DNA of 64,000 nucleotides from NCBI RefSeq assembly GCF_035599575.1, contig NZ_CP141179.1:2294001-2358000 (forward strand), written 5' to 3'. How positions within the stretch are numbered: the stretch's first letter is position 1; the number at the start of each line of letters is the position of its first letter. Position numbers and translations under genes: made by a program. The notes beneath the pieces were generated by a model, which saw only the letters and a program-made list of their open reading frames with translations, was not told the DNA's origin and did not search any database. The stretch comes from Roseovarius sp. Pro17 (GTDB lineage Bacteria > Pseudomonadota > Alphaproteobacteria > Rhodobacterales > Rhodobacteraceae). This document shows positions 1 to 9,399 of the stretch, one piece after another.

Positions 1-1
1 C

Positions 2-1324
2 CCTGAGGGCCGCGTGCGCGCGCTGAACGCGCTTAGCCGCTTTGCGCTATTGGCCAACGCGATGGAGACCGGGCCGCTGACCTGCGTCGCCACTGCAGCC
101 GTGCGCGACGCCGACGATGGTGTAGAATTCCACCGCGAGGTCGAAGAGAAGACCGGGCTAAAACTGTGGATCATTGACGGGCGCGAAGAGGCGCGGCTGT
201 CGGCGCAAGGCGTGCTACTGGGCTGGCCCGGCGCTTACGGCCTTGTTTGCGACATCGGTGGCTCGTCCATGGAGTTGGCCGAGATCAAGGGCGGCACCGT
301 GGGGCGTTGCGTCTCGTCACAGCTGGGTCCGCTGAAATTGCGCGACATGAAGGGGGGGCGCAAGGCGCGCCGCGCCTACATCACCGAAACGCTTAACGCC
401 ATGACCGGTGAGCTGGGCGAGCAGGAGGATCGCCTGTTCCTTGTCGGCGGTTCGTGGCGCGCGATTGCGCGGATCGATATGGAGCGGCGCGGATATCCCC
501 TGCATGTGCTGCACGAATACCGGATGCGCGCCAATTCCGTGCGCGACACTCTGTCCTATATCCATAATTGCGAAGATCTGGATTCGCTGCGCCAGCGCGC
601 GGGCGTCTCATCCGCGCGCATGGCGCTGGTACCGCAGGCCGCCGAGGTGCTGCGCGAGGTCGTGCGCTTTTTCAAGCCGCACGATATCGCCATTTCCAGC
701 TACGGCATCCGCGAGGGGATGCTGTACGAACAAATGCCCCAACAACTGCGCGACCGCGATCCGTTGATCGAGGCCTGTCGCTTTACCGAGGCCAAGGATG
801 CCCGCGTACCGGGCTTTGGCAAAGTGCTCTACCACTTTATCATGCCGCTGTTCAAAAACGCCAAGCCCGAACGGGTGCGCCTGATCAAGGCCGCGTGCCT
901 ATTGCATGACGTGAACTGGCGCGCGCATCCCGAATACCGCGCCGACATTTGTTTTGACACCGCGACACGCGCCAATCTAGGTGGTCTGAAACATGCCGAG
1001 CGGGTATTTCTGGGTCTTGCATTGCTGCACCGCTATTCGAATTCATCAGGACATACGCGCTTTGATCAGGTCAGCCAACTGATAGACGGCCCCCTACGCC
1101 GCGATGCCGAGATTCTCGGCAAGGCGATGCGCTTTGGCGCTATGCTATGGCTACAGCGCGACGCAAATCCGGGCGCATTGCATCACTATCCCAAAAAGAA
1201 GATCCTCGAATTGGCCTTGGCGCCCGAAGCTACACCCCTCTTTGGCGAGGTTGCGCAGGCGCGCTTCTCTTCGCTCGCCTCATCGCTGGGCGCCGAGCCA
1301 GTGGTTAAAAGCGCTGCGCGCTAA
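2..1324 (+). CDS. Ppx/GppA family phosphatase, 5' end missing
   Basis: Family members remove terminal phosphates from long-chain polyphosphate or from pppGpp in the cytoplasm. The frame is open from base 2, and the first residues (PEGRVRALNALSRF) already lie inside the first ASKHA domain. Compared with the family, roughly 80 N-terminal residues including the first phosphate loop are outside the window. Visible are ATAAVRDA, the second phosphate loop DIGGSSMEL about 84 residues in, and a C-terminal HD-like helical region containing LLHDVNWRAHPEY. Its stop overlaps the end of the convergent secreted-protein gene by 4 bases. The sequence does not decide between polyphosphatase and pppGpp hydrolase. 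Confidence 0.9.
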   Translation, partial: PEGRVRALNALSRFALLANAMETGPLTCVATAAVRDADDGVEFHREVEEKTGLKLWIIDGREEARLSAQGVLLGWPGAYGLVCDIGGSSMELAEIKGGTVGRCVSSQLGPLKLRDMKGGRKARRAYITETLNAMTGELGEQEDRLFLVGGSWRAIARIDMERRGYPLHVLHEYRMRANSVRDTLSYIHNCEDLDSLRQRAGVSSARMALVPQAAEVLREVVRFFKPHDIAISSYGIREGMLYEQMPQQLRDRDPLIEACRFTEAKDARVPGFGKVLYHFIMPLFKNAKPERVRLIKAACLLHDVNWRAHPEYRADICFDTATRANLGGLKHAERVFLGLALLHRYSNSSGHTRFDQVSQLIDGPLRRDAEILGKAMRFGAMLWLQRDANPGALHHYPKKKILELALAPEATPLFGEVAQARFSSLASSLGAEPVVKSAAR

Positions 1325-1716
1325 ATCTCGATCTCGTCGCCTGTATCGGGGGCCAATAGATCGGGGCGCTCAGGCTGCGGCACCGGTTCCAGCGGCTCCT
1401 TGCGGCGGATGATGATATCGCCGTTGGGCAGTTTTTCGGGCGCAGCATAGACGCTCAGATCTTCGACATCCTTCAGAATATCGGCCAGAGCCGGGCCCAT
1501 TTCCTCGGCGAAACTTCGTAGTTGCGGACCCAGCCGATCGGCCAGTTCGCGCATGTCCCGCATGGCCGGGCGCGCCTCTTGCAGCAACCCCTCAAAGAAC
1601 ATGCGCGCGCCATCCTCTATCATTGAGGCCCCATCGGAGGGCGCCTCAAGGTCCTGAGCATGAACGGGCGCGGCAAGGCTGGCCGCAATGGCGATAGGAA
1701 TGAAAAACTGTCTCAT
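1321..1716 (-). CDS. Secreted protein of unknown function, 131 aa
   Basis: The start MRQFFIP is preferred over an upstream in-frame ATG because it begins a clean signal peptide (hydrophobic FIPIAIAASLAAP, cleavage after VHA-Q). The mature part has an acidic amphipathic helical stretch with repeated EEMGPALADILKDVEDL-like segments, then PNGDIIIRRK and an acidic Pro-rich tail ending DEIEI. It is probably periplasmic. I recall similar short Rhodobacterales proteins carrying a misleading AAA-ATPase name; no Walker motif is visible here. Convergent with ppx. Confidence 0.75.
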   Translation of the reverse strand: MRQFFIPIAIAASLAAPVHAQDLEAPSDGASMIEDGARMFFEGLLQEARPAMRDMRELADRLGPQLRSFAEEMGPALADILKDVEDLSVYAAPEKLPNGDIIIRRKEPLEPVPQPERPDLLAPDTGDEIEI

Positions 1717-1747
1717 ACCAGACAATATAGCACAGCGCGCCCGCCTT

Positions 1748-2779
1748 TTAAGACCCAAGATCCATATCCAGCGTCACCGGAAAGTGATCCGAAGCCATCA
1801 GCAACGCATCCCGTAGCGCCGCATCGCCGTAGCATGCAGGGTCGTCAAACGGATGCCAAATGCGCCACGACGGCCCCATTGCCAGCAAATCCGGCGACAC
1901 CATGATGTAGTCCAAGAGCGCCTGCATATATCGCCCCTCATGGTTCATATAGAACCGCGAGGTGCTGTGGAGCGCTCCGATCTTTTGCCCCAGAGCGCTG
2001 CGCGCGTGCGGATCGTATAGCTGCGCCTCCTGACCCTCACCCAGTACCACCTCCACCGACGAGCGCCCAAAAAGCCCTTCGTATTCGTCAAGGCCGGGGC
2101 CATCATTCAGATCACCCATCACGATCAGCGCCTCCTTTGCGGCAAGATGCCCCACGATTCGTGCGCGCAGCCAGACGGCCTGCGCCAATTGCTTGCGCCG
2201 GTTGGCGATGGCCATGCGCATGACATCGGCGGGCGTGGAGGCGCCGTAGGGCGCCTTGGATTTCAGATGCACGCCTATCAGGCGCAGTGTTTGGCCCAAC
2301 CGCGTGGTCAGCAGCACCTCAAGCGGTGGCTTGGAAAAGCGCACCAGATCCTCAGCCGCGTCGATATCCAGATCAATGCGGAACACGCCGTCGAATCGTG
2401 GCGCGCCCGTGGACCCTTTCTTGCCAGTTTCCTCACCAATGGGATCATGCGAGGCCGTCAGCACGTCAGGGTCGTAGAGCAGCGCGATCTCTTGCTGCGT
2501 GTCGTTGGCAAAGCCCAGCAGAGCGCGGCGCGTGCGCAATCCCTTGGCCCGTGCGAATCCTTCAAGCGCCCTCACCGTACTGCGCCGCCCGTTATGGTCA
2601 GGCGCCTCGATAATCATGATCGCGTCGGCGTCGAGCGCGCGCATCACCGCTGTAATCGCCGCAGTTTGATCCTGCCGCGTGACGTCATGGCGCGACGACC
2701 ATTCACCATCCTCAAACAGCCGCCCGGCGTCGTCAAAGAGGCTGTTGAACCACTCAATATTCCATGTCGCCAGCCTCAT
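1748..2779 (-). CDS. Endonuclease/exonuclease/phosphatase (EEP) family hydrolase, 343 aa
   Basis: EEP-fold metal-dependent phosphoesterase. Motifs in order: ATWNIEWF at residues 4-11, a metal-ligand Glu in IIEAPD, GDLNDGP near the middle, and the catalytic SDHFP close to the C-terminus. The start MRLATWNIEW is chosen over an ATG ten codons upstream because that is where the fold begins and because it overlaps the upstream gene's stop by 4 bases (ATGA). Nucleic acid, phosphoinositide or another phosphodiester are all possible substrates. No signal peptide, so it is probably cytoplasmic. Co-transcribed with the TerB-DnaJ gene. Confidence 0.85.
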   Translation of the reverse strand: MRLATWNIEWFNSLFDDAGRLFEDGEWSSRHDVTRQDQTAAITAVMRALDADAIMIIEAPDHNGRRSTVRALEGFARAKGLRTRRALLGFANDTQQEIALLYDPDVLTASHDPIGEETGKKGSTGAPRFDGVFRIDLDIDAAEDLVRFSKPPLEVLLTTRLGQTLRLIGVHLKSKAPYGASTPADVMRMAIANRRKQLAQAVWLRARIVGHLAAKEALIVMGDLNDGPGLDEYEGLFGRSSVEVVLGEGQEAQLYDPHARSALGQKIGALHSTSRFYMNHEGRYMQALLDYIMVSPDLLAMGPSWRIWHPFDDPACYGDAALRDALLMASDHFPVTLDMDLGS

Positions 2780-3459
2780 GCGCCGCGCGCAGCCTGAATT
2801 TCGTCCCAAGCGCGGTTGATATCGACCATCCTCTTTTCGGCAAGGCGCGTCGCCTCGGCGGGAACCCCGCGCGCCATCATACGGTCGGGATGCGTCTCGC
2901 GCACCATGGCGCGATACCGCTTGCGCAGCGCCGCCAGACTATCATCCGGCGACGCGCCCAGCACGAGATAGGGATCGGGCGCGACGTCGGGCACAAAGCG
3001 GCAGCGCATCCGCTGAAACTCGCGCTCAGGTAGCTCGAAAATCTCGGCCACACGCTCCAGAAACAGGTCCTCATCCGGGTGATAGTGACCGTCGGCCATG
3101 GCGATATGAAAGAGCCCCTCCATCAGATCGCTCAGCGCGCCGGTTTTTCTGCCGAACATCGTTTTTATGCGGGCCGCGTATTCCTCGAAGCCCGCCACAT
3201 CCTGCCGCGCCAGATTGAAAACCCGCGCCGCGCCTGCCTCGTCCTCCGGCGCAATCTGGAACACCTCGCGAAAGGCCGACACCTCATTTCGGGTCACCTG
3301 CCCGTCCGCCTTGGCCATCTTTGCGCCCAGCGCGATGATTGCAATTGCAAAGGCCACGCGCCGTTCGGGCGGGGTGCGCAAATGCTCAAACACCCGGCTC
3401 AGACCCTCGCCTTTGGCAAGGGCCGACACGGCCTCGGTTATGCGGGTCCAGAGCGACAT
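2776..3459 (-). CDS. TerB-like / DnaJ-domain protein (DjlA-type), 227 aa
   Basis: The first ~150 residues form a helical TerB-like domain, with acidic ADGQVTRNE and MADGHYHPDE segments that resemble TerB metal-binding helices. The last ~65 residues are a J domain (DPYLVLGA... THPDRM) carrying the HPD tripeptide that stimulates DnaK ATPase. The order matches DjlA-type co-chaperones, but there is no N-terminal membrane anchor, so it is probably soluble. It is the first gene of a two-gene operon with the EEP hydrolase. The client is unknown. Confidence 0.85.
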   Translation of the reverse strand: MSLWTRITEAVSALAKGEGLSRVFEHLRTPPERRVAFAIAIIALGAKMAKADGQVTRNEVSAFREVFQIAPEDEAGAARVFNLARQDVAGFEEYAARIKTMFGRKTGALSDLMEGLFHIAMADGHYHPDEDLFLERVAEIFELPEREFQRMRCRFVPDVAPDPYLVLGASPDDSLAALRKRYRAMVRETHPDRMMARGVPAEATRLAEKRMVDINRAWDEIQAARGA

Positions 3460-3498
3460 GGCGCGATCCTAGAGCGTTTGGTATGCGGTGTCAGCGCG

Positions 3499-3990
3499 TT
3501 ACCGCAGTTGTTTCTGCAAAAGAACCAGATCCATCCACCGCCCGAATTTTCGACCCACTTGCGGCATATAGCCAACCTCGCAATACCCCAGCGCCAAATG
3601 AAACGCCCGTCCCGCCGCATTCTCGCCTGTCACGGCGGCGACCAACACCTGAATGCCCGCCTGCCGCGCATGATCCTCGAGCGCGCCCATCAGCGCCCGC
3701 CCCGTGCCATGCCGTTGCGCAGAGGGCGCCAGAACGACGGTGTGCTCCGCCGTGTGGGCGTAGCCGGGCCCCTTACGAAAGGCGAACCAAGTGGCGAGGC
3801 CGATTGCCACACCGCCCTCTTCGACCACCAGAAACGCTCGCCCCTCGCGCGCGCAGGCCGCAATCTCGGCTGTCAGTCCCTCTTCGGTCTTTTCCTCGGT
3901 GGTAAAGGTGATGGCTGTTTCGCGAATTTGCTGATTCCACAGCGTCATCAGCGCCGGGACGTCGCCGGGCACTGCGTCGCGCAGGATCAT
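3499..3990 (-). CDS. GNAT family N-acetyltransferase, 163 aa
   Basis: Full-length single-domain GNAT. The acetyl-CoA pyrophosphate loop is in APSAQRHGTGRALMGAL, and the C-terminal AGRAFHLALGYCEVGYMPQVGRKFGRW pattern is spread as in phosphinothricin-type acetyltransferases. The likely role is acetylating a small amine, perhaps an amino-acid analogue; the substrate cannot be read from sequence. The ATG overlaps the stop of the upstream VOC gene (ATGA), so the two are translationally coupled. Confidence 0.85.
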   Translation of the reverse strand: MILRDAVPGDVPALMTLWNQQIRETAITFTTEEKTEEGLTAEIAACAREGRAFLVVEEGGVAIGLATWFAFRKGPGYAHTAEHTVVLAPSAQRHGTGRALMGALEDHARQAGIQVLVAAVTGENAAGRAFHLALGYCEVGYMPQVGRKFGRWMDLVLLQKQLR

Positions 3991-4598
3991 CCCAAGAAAC
4001 GCGTCCCGCCGGGCGTATCGAACTCCGCCCTCAGCGCAACGCTTCCGGTCTCGAACACAACGCGCCGATCCGCCAGCCGCGTGCTCAGCCGCGCCTCCAG
4101 TTCCTGCGCTTCTGGATGCGTGACAATCAACCGCCGCAGCGCGATGCCACTATCGGGTAGCGAGGCCGCCGGATGCGCCGCGCAATCCCACTGGATCACC
4201 GCCGGGTGGCAATTATCGAATGGCAACTGGCCATTTTGCGGCACCGCCATGCGCCAGCGCAGATCACTGCGTGACAGTGCAACCTGAGGGCCAATACCTG
4301 GCAGTGCAGCCTGCGTTGCCTCCAGATCACTCGTTCGGCATATCCAGTTCCCGATGCGCGGTGGGCCTTCGAACCGGTCCAGATCAAACCAACGCGCATG
4401 GGGCAGCGGCGGCGCTTCGGGATCTATCGCGATGACTTCCAGATATAGACCATCCGCCAGACCCAGCAGGCAATTATGCGTGCCGAAATGAGCGTGCCGC
4501 CCCCCCGGCGCTGGCACCGCGCCCATGCTTGCACGGACCCAATCACACCCGTCCTCCAACGATCTGGCGGCGATGGCGAGATGATCAAGTTCCAGCAT
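3987..4598 (-). CDS. VOC superfamily (glyoxalase-like) protein, 203 aa
   Basis: The start MLELDHLAIAARSLE is the usual first strand of a vicinal-oxygen-chelate module; an in-frame ATG 16 codons upstream adds only unrelated residues. Other landmarks are HAHFGTHNCLLGL and YLEVIAIDPEAPP, typical of the Glyoxalase_3-like branch. Only one canonical metal His/Glu set is clear, so a catalytic role is uncertain. At ~200 aa it is too long and too different to be methylmalonyl-CoA epimerase, despite the mutase next door. Coupled to the GNAT gene. Confidence 0.75.
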   Translation of the reverse strand: MLELDHLAIAARSLEDGCDWVRASMGAVPAPGGRHAHFGTHNCLLGLADGLYLEVIAIDPEAPPLPHARWFDLDRFEGPPRIGNWICRTSDLEATQAALPGIGPQVALSRSDLRWRMAVPQNGQLPFDNCHPAVIQWDCAAHPAASLPDSGIALRRLIVTHPEAQELEARLSTRLADRRVVFETGSVALRAEFDTPGGTRFLG

Positions 4599-4724
4599 AT
4601 TTGCGACCTTTTCCAGTGGCGTCTGACCGCTGCAAACCATAGACACGATCGCCGGCCAAGTTCAATCCCGCCCCGGCAATGTCCCGCTTGGCGCATTTGG
4701 GCATATCAAGGTCAGATTTCCGCC

Positions 4725-4753
4725 TTGACGGGCGCGCGCCGCTGCCTTAGCCA
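4725..4753 (+). promoter_or_regulatory. Predicted tRNA promoter
   Basis: TTGACG at 4725-4730, a 17-bp spacer, then TAGCCA at 4748-4753, about 10 bp upstream of the tRNA 5' end. The -35 is strong and the -10 is weak. The tRNA-Tyr gene has the same TTGACG and 17-bp arrangement. Confidence 0.45.
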
Positions 4754-4762
4754 CGCGCCCAA

Positions 4763-4838
4763 GGCGTGGTAGCTCAGGGGTTAGAGCAAACGACTCATAA
4801 TCGTTAGGTCGGTGGTTCAAATCCACCTCACGCCACCA
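4763..4838 (+). tRNA. tRNA with CAT anticodon, probably tRNA-Ile2(CAU); tRNA-Met possible
   Basis: Complete 76-nt cloverleaf with an encoded CCA end. The acceptor is GGCGTGG/TCACGCC with a G-T pair, the anticodon loop is CTCATAA, and the T arm is GGTGG-TTCAAAT-CCACC. The anticodon stem (AACGA/TCGTT) and short D loop resemble bacterial tRNA-Ile2, whose C34 is changed to lysidine by TilS to read AUA. Elongator tRNA-Met has the same anticodon, so identity is not proven by inspection. Confidence 0.93.
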
Positions 4839-5174
4839 AAGTCACTTTGCAAAGCAAAGTGACTCCGCACTCTCTCCAAACGCGCACGTCATCCACTTTG
4901 CAACGCAAAGTGCCTCCCCACTCTCACCAATCATGCTCATAGCGGCAGGCGTTTCGCAGAAATGCCGAGAGCGGGCGGCAACAGCCATTTTGCGTCACAA
5001 AATGACGTCACCCAATTCGCCCCAAATACTTGCGGTTCCAGACGTCTTATAAGAATGCGGAAAACGATCCTAAAATCCACTGCAGCCAAAATGAGAAGCG
5101 CGGCGAACTTCCGTCCGCCGCGCGTCGAAATCACGAAAACCAATGGCGCGTGCGCCAATCCCGCGCCTAGCGGA
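4839..5174. repeat. Intergenic region with three short related hairpins
   Basis: No gene is seen in these 336 bases between the tRNA and the 3' end of the mutase gene. Three perfect palindromic hairpins stand out: 4841-4863 (GTCACTTTGC stem, loop AAA), 4894-4912 (CACTTTGC stem, loop AAC) and 4986-5004 (CATTTTG stem). The first two are near-copies of each other. They may act as processing or termination signals for the tRNA or for the convergent mutase transcript; none has a clear T tract. Confidence 0.6.
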
Positions 5175-7310
5175 TCATGCGTCTCGTGCCTCGCGGATCA
5201 TGCGCAGGATATCCTGCGCCGCATCGGGTATATTCGTGCCCGGGCCAAATATCGCCTTCACCCCGGCCTTCTTGAGAAAATCATAATCTCCCTGCGGTAT
5301 CACGCCACCACAGATGACCAGGATATCGCCCGCCCCCTGTGCGCGCAGCGCTTCGACCAGCTTGGGCGCTAGTGTCTTGTGCCCCGCCGCCTGACTGCTG
5401 ATGCCTACGACGTGCACGTCGTTGTCGATCGCATCCTGCGCCGCCTCTTCGGGTGTCTGGAACAGCGGGCCGACATCAACGTCGAACCCGATATCGGCGA
5501 ACGCTGTCGCGATCACCTTGGCGCCGCGATCATGACCGTCCTGTCCCATCTTGACCACCAGCATCCGGGGACGGCGTCCCTCTTCCTCGGCGAAATCCTC
5601 AACCGATTTCTGGATCGCGGCAAAGCCTTCGTCGCCCTCATAGGCGGCGCCATAAACACCGGCCAAAGTCTTTACCTCGGCGCGGTGGCGGCCGAACACC
5701 TTTTCCATGCTCATTGATATCTCTCCTACAGTGGCGCGTGCGCGCGCCGCCTCAACGGCTGCTTCGAGCAGGTTGCCGCCCTCGCCTGCGCGGCGTTCCA
5801 GTTCGGCCAGCGTTGCGGTGCAAGCGTCCTCGTCGCGGCTGGCACGGATACGCTCCAGTCGGGCCACCTGGCTGTCGCGCACGGCAGAATTGTCGATGTC
5901 CAGCAGGTCGATGGGATCTTCCTTGTCGCGACGATACTTGTTCACGCCCACGATCACTTCGGTGCCGCGGTCGATCATCGCCTGCCGGGTGGCTGCCGAT
6001 TCCTCAATCCTCAGCTTGGGCATGCCGCTGGCAACAGCCTTGGTCATACCGCCCATTTCCTCGACTTCCTCAATCAGCTCCCAGGCCTTTTCGGCCAGCT
6101 CGGCGGTCAGGCTTTCGACGTAGTAGCTGCCTGCCAGCGGGTCGACGACGGCGGTCACGCCCGTTTCCTCTTGCAGGATCAGTTGGGTATTTCGCGCGAT
6201 GCGCGCGCTGAATTCGGTCGGCAGCGCCATCGCCTCGTCCAGCGCGTTGGTGTGCAGCGACTGCGTGCCACCCAGAACCGCGCTCATCGCCTCATAGGCA
6301 GTGCGCACAACGTTGTTGTAAGGGTCTTGCTCCTGCAAACTGACGCCCGATGTCTGGCAATGGGTGCGCAGCATTTTCGAGCGCTCGTTCTTGGCTCCGA
6401 ACTCGGTCATGATGCGGTGCCACAGCAGGCGCGCGGCGCGCAGTTTGGCCGCCTCCATAAAGAAATTCATGCCGATGGCGAAGAAAAAACTAAGCCGCCC
6501 AGCGAACTTGTCGACATCCATTCCCGCTTCGATCGCCGCGCGGACATATTCGCGCCCGTCGGCCAAGGTATAGGCCAGTTCCTGCACGAGGTTCGCGCCA
6601 GCCTCCTGCATGTGGTAGCCCGAGATCGAGATCGAGTTGAATTTCGGCATCCCTTCGGAGGTGTATTCGATGATGTCCGAAATGATCTTCATGCTCGGCT
6701 GGGGCGGATAGACGTAAGTATTCCGCACCATAAATTCCTTGAGGATATCGTTCTGTATGGTGCCTGAAAGAAGCGATTTGTCGTGCCCCTGCTCCTCCCC
6801 TGCGACAATGAAACTGGCCAGAATTGGAATCACGGCGCCATTCATCGTCATGCTGACGCTGACCTGGTCCAACGGAATCTGGTCAAACAGGATCTTCATA
6901 TCCTCGACCGAATCGATGGCAACGCCCGCCTTGCCAACATCGCCCTCAACCCGGGGATGGTCGCTGTCATAGCCCCGGTGGGTCGCCAGATCAAAGGCCA
7001 CCGAAACGCCTTGCTGTCCCGCCGCCAGATTGCGGCGATAAAAGGCGTTCGATTCCTCGGCAGTGGAAAATCCTGCATATTGCCGGATCGTCCAGGGCCG
7101 TCCGGCATACATCGTCGCCTTGACACCGCGGGTAAAGGGGCCGGCACCGGGGATGCCGCCCAGATGATCGAGCCCCTCAGTATCTTCGGCGGTATAAAGC
7201 GGCTTTACGTCGATGCCCTCAATCGTGTGCCACGTGAGATCGTCCAGCGGGCGGCCCTTCAGTTCAGCCTCCGCCAGTTTGCGCCAATCGTCTCGTACCT
7301 TGTCGGTCAT
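5175..7310 (-). CDS. scpA: Methylmalonyl-CoA mutase, single-chain B12 enzyme, 711 aa
   Basis: Interconverts (R)-methylmalonyl-CoA and succinyl-CoA with adenosylcobalamin, the last step of propionyl-CoA assimilation. Residues ~1-540 are the substrate-binding TIM barrel ([33 protein letters not shown]). Residues ~575-711 are the cobalamin domain with the base-off ligand motif [10 protein letters not shown] and the SSQAAGHKT / GGVIP segments. One chain carries both domains, as in the homodimeric form. It sits downstream of a sulfotransferase-like gene and overlaps it by 47 bases. PccA and PccB lie within 8 kb on the same strand, and cobT/cobS at 45-47 kb serve its cofactor. Confidence 0.96.
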   Translation of the reverse strand: MTDKVRDDWRKLAEAELKGRPLDDLTWHTIEGIDVKPLYTAEDTEGLDHLGGIPGAGPFTRGVKATMYAGRPWTIRQYAGFSTAEESNAFYRRNLAAGQQGVSVAFDLATHRGYDSDHPRVEGDVGKAGVAIDSVEDMKILFDQIPLDQVSVSMTMNGAVIPILASFIVAGEEQGHDKSLLSGTIQNDILKEFMVRNTYVYPPQPSMKIISDIIEYTSEGMPKFNSISISGYHMQEAGANLVQELAYTLADGREYVRAAIEAGMDVDKFAGRLSFFFAIGMNFFMEAAKLRAARLLWHRIMTEFGAKNERSKMLRTHCQTSGVSLQEQDPYNNVVRTAYEAMSAVLGGTQSLHTNALDEAMALPTEFSARIARNTQLILQEETGVTAVVDPLAGSYYVESLTAELAEKAWELIEEVEEMGGMTKAVASGMPKLRIEESAATRQAMIDRGTEVIVGVNKYRRDKEDPIDLLDIDNSAVRDSQVARLERIRASRDEDACTATLAELERRAGEGGNLLEAAVEAARARATVGEISMSMEKVFGRHRAEVKTLAGVYGAAYEGDEGFAAIQKSVEDFAEEEGRRPRMLVVKMGQDGHDRGAKVIATAFADIGFDVDVGPLFQTPEEAAQDAIDNDVHVVGISSQAAGHKTLAPKLVEALRAQGAGDILVICGGVIPQGDYDFLKKAGVKAIFGPGTNIPDAAQDILRMIREARDA

Positions 7311-8217
7311 GTCCTTGCTCTCCTGTCTGGGACAGAATCGGCGGCGTTTGCCCCACCTGATCCGGCCCCGGTTTTTCCGTCAATGTCGCCAGTCCGTCCG
7401 CACCTGCGCGCAGCCAGAACAGATCGTCCAAGTAGACTTCGCGCATTGCCGCGCATTCCTCGCGGCCAAAGGGCTGCCATGCCCCCACGCCCAGCGGCAG
7501 CAGCGCCGGATCGCTGCCGCGTTCGCTGAGTGCCTGACGCAGGGCCGATAGATCGGGCGCGCGGTTCAGCCACTCGCGCGCATGAGCGCGTGGCACCTCG
7601 GTGCAGCCCAGCATTGCCGACAGCCGCTGCTCGGGAACCGACGCGAAGGCCTCGTGTGGCATCACCAGTATCTCGGCCTGCGGCAGCGCGCAGGCCAGAT
7701 CTGTGACGACGTCGCGCCAACCGCGCGGACTGGACGCAATATGCGCCAGTTCTGTCCCTGTCGGCACCTGAGCGCCCCGTGCCACCGCAAAGGCGATGGA
7801 CGAGGCCCACCAAGCATCCTGCGCGCGTATTGACAGCGCGACGCGCGTGACCTGACCGCCCAGCGCATTGCCATAACGCGCCATCCGCTCGCCGATACCG
7901 TGATACAGACGCATATCGCGCAGGTTGCGGCGCGGCGTACCAATCATGTTCTCGTCCGAGATAATCAGCCGTTTGATACCGGCCTCCTCGGCCTTGGCAA
8001 TGGCCAGCGCGATCCGCCCGCGTGCACGCGCCGCCTGATCGGCGGCAGGCATTGGGCCGGGACGCGGGAACACACCCTCCAGCAGGCCCTTGCGCATTTG
8101 CTGCGGCCCCCAGAAGCCGATACCAGTTGCCAAGAGGCGCACACTGTTTTTGCGCATGTAGTGTTGGAAACTGGTCGAAGCGCTGCGATGCGCCCCCAGA
8201 TGCAGGGTAATTTCCAT
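7264..8217 (-). CDS. Sulfotransferase-like P-loop protein, 317 aa, function unknown
   Basis: The N-terminus [17 protein letters not shown] (residues 5-21) resembles the 5'-phosphosulfate-binding loop of sulfotransferase-fold proteins, and [11 protein letters not shown] and [18 protein letters not shown] follow at the spacing seen in that fold. The acceptor is unknown and activity is unproven. Its 3' end overlaps the mutase start by 47 bases in another frame, which is long for functional coupling; the last ~16 codons are an unconserved-looking Gln/Gly-rich tail. A 522-codon frame across the same DNA was rejected as a shadow. Confidence 0.7.
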   Translation of the reverse strand: MEITLHLGAHRSASTSFQHYMRKNSVRLLATGIGFWGPQQMRKGLLEGVFPRPGPMPAADQAARARGRIALAIAKAEEAGIKRLIISDENMIGTPRRNLRDMRLYHGIGERMARYGNALGGQVTRVALSIRAQDAWWASSIAFAVARGAQVPTGTELAHIASSPRGWRDVVTDLACALPQAEILVMPHEAFASVPEQRLSAMLGCTEVPRAHAREWLNRAPDLSALRQALSERGSDPALLPLGVGAWQPFGREECAAMREVYLDDLFWLRAGADGLATLTEKPGPDQVGQTPPILSQTGEQGHDRQGTRRLAQTGGG

Positions 8218-8393
8218 TCGTCGGCCCGCCTTTCGCTACAGCGCCGCACAGTGTTAGGCGGCGTCCGGATACGTCGACTTTGGTAGAGTTCAAATCTGAC
8301 AATGCCCTTAACGGCAACTTTTGCGGGTCGCGGATCACTTTCCGCATCGCAATCGGCGCCACCTCGCTTATATCATACCATATAGGAGCGCCG

Positions 8394-8855
8394 ATGAAAC
8401 CGTTACTGACCCTTGTTTTCGCTAGCCTTTTGGCCTTTCCGCTCACCGCACAAGAAGCGCCTTCCGCCCCGGCGGAACCCGCTCTGGACAGCATCATAAT
8501 TGATGGGACAGACGTCGATTTAAAACAATTCCTATGGAAAAACAGGCCCATCGTCGTCTTTGCCGACAGCCCGAACGATCCTCGGTTTGTCCGCCAGATG
8601 GAGCTTTTGACGTCCCGCCTCGATGATCTGGCCGAGCGCGACGTCGTGATTCTGACCGATACCGATCCTGACAAGCGCAGCCCACTGCGTGAGCGGCTGC
8701 ATCCGCGTGGCTTCATGCTGGTGCTGATCGTCAAGGACGGCACTATATACCTGCGCAAGCCGCTGCCGTACGACGTGCGCGAGATCAGCCGCACCATCGA
8801 CAAGCTGCCCATGCGCCAAGACGAGGTCCGTGAGAGGCGGGCAGACGGCATCTGA
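8394..8855 (+). CDS. Secreted DUF4174 family protein, 153 aa
   Basis: The start MKPLLTL is chosen because AGGAG lies at 8384-8388 and a signal peptide follows (LLTLVFASLLAFPLTA-Q). The mature protein matches the DUF4174 pattern: DLKQFLWKNRPIVVFA followed by DVVILTDTDP and GFMLVLIVKDG, a thioredoxin-like fold without a CxxC pair. Periplasmic, function unknown. It converges on the lipoprotein gene; a GGGCGCC/GGCGCCC hairpin at 8860-8884 lies between the two stop codons. Confidence 0.82.
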   Translation: MKPLLTLVFASLLAFPLTAQEAPSAPAEPALDSIIIDGTDVDLKQFLWKNRPIVVFADSPNDPRFVRQMELLTSRLDDLAERDVVILTDTDPDKRSPLRERLHPRGFMLVLIVKDGTIYLRKPLPYDVREISRTIDKLPMRQDEVRERRADGI

Positions 8856-8871
8856 GACAGGGCGCCAGGCA

Positions 8872-9393
8872 TCATTCGGCGCCCATCGCGGCGATCAGCA
8901 AACCCGCATCCACATCCATCAGCGCCAATATACGCCGATCGCGCCCCACCAGAAGCACCGCGCGCGGGTCGACCAGCGCCGCAGCAAAGGCGCCCTCAAC
9001 CTGAACATCCATGCAATCGCGCCCCTCCAGCCCGGCCATGCGCATCGCCATACCAGCACTGCGATCCGCCTCCATGAGCGCCAGTATGGCGGCATCGGGG
9101 CTGAGGCGCGTGTCGTCAATCGCCACTTCGCCCTGACCGCGCAGGATCATCGCCGCCTCACGTGCGCTGGTCGCAACGCGCATCCTGGACGCGATCCGGG
9201 CATCCCGCAGGGCAAACAGTCCCGCCGCGCAGCCGCGCTTGTTCGCAAAGGTCAGAGTATCGCCCAGTGGCACCCACTCGGCCAACGCTGCGCGCATGTC
9301 AGCCTCACTCGCGCGTTTGCACCCCGCCAGCAAAACCAGCATGGCGCAGGACAGTGCGGCAAGGCGCAGGCGGGCGGGTGCTGAGGGGCGCAT
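8872..9393 (-). CDS. Predicted lipoprotein of unknown function, 173 aa
   Basis: The N-terminus has a hydrophobic stretch ending in the lipobox LLAGC at Cys25, so it is probably a lipid-anchored periplasmic protein. The rest is a mixed alpha/beta domain with two further Cys (RGCAAG, GRDCMD) that could form a disulfide. I do not recognise a family. It starts 6 bases after the pccA stop on the same strand and is probably the last gene of the pccA transcript. Confidence 0.75.
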   Translation of the reverse strand: MRPSAPARLRLAALSCAMLVLLAGCKRASEADMRAALAEWVPLGDTLTFANKRGCAAGLFALRDARIASRMRVATSAREAAMILRGQGEVAIDDTRLSPDAAILALMEADRSAGMAMRMAGLEGRDCMDVQVEGAFAAALVDPRAVLLVGRDRRILALMDVDAGLLIAAMGAE

Positions 9394-9399
9394 GGCGGA

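Noticed and set aside
3079..4287. 402-codon plus-strand open frame opposite the TerB-DnaJ, GNAT and VOC genes.
   Set aside because: It crosses three coupled real genes and shows only low-complexity shadow composition.
3987..4598. VOC protein as methylmalonyl-CoA epimerase, given the mutase nearby.
   Set aside because: It is ~50 residues too long, belongs to the Glyoxalase_3-like branch and is in a different transcription unit with a GNAT gene.
7307..8875. 522-codon minus-strand open frame over the sulfotransferase-like and DUF4174 genes.
   Set aside because: Arg/Ser/Gly-rich composition with no motif; it is a GC-rich shadow of the 317-aa gene and antisense to DUF4174.
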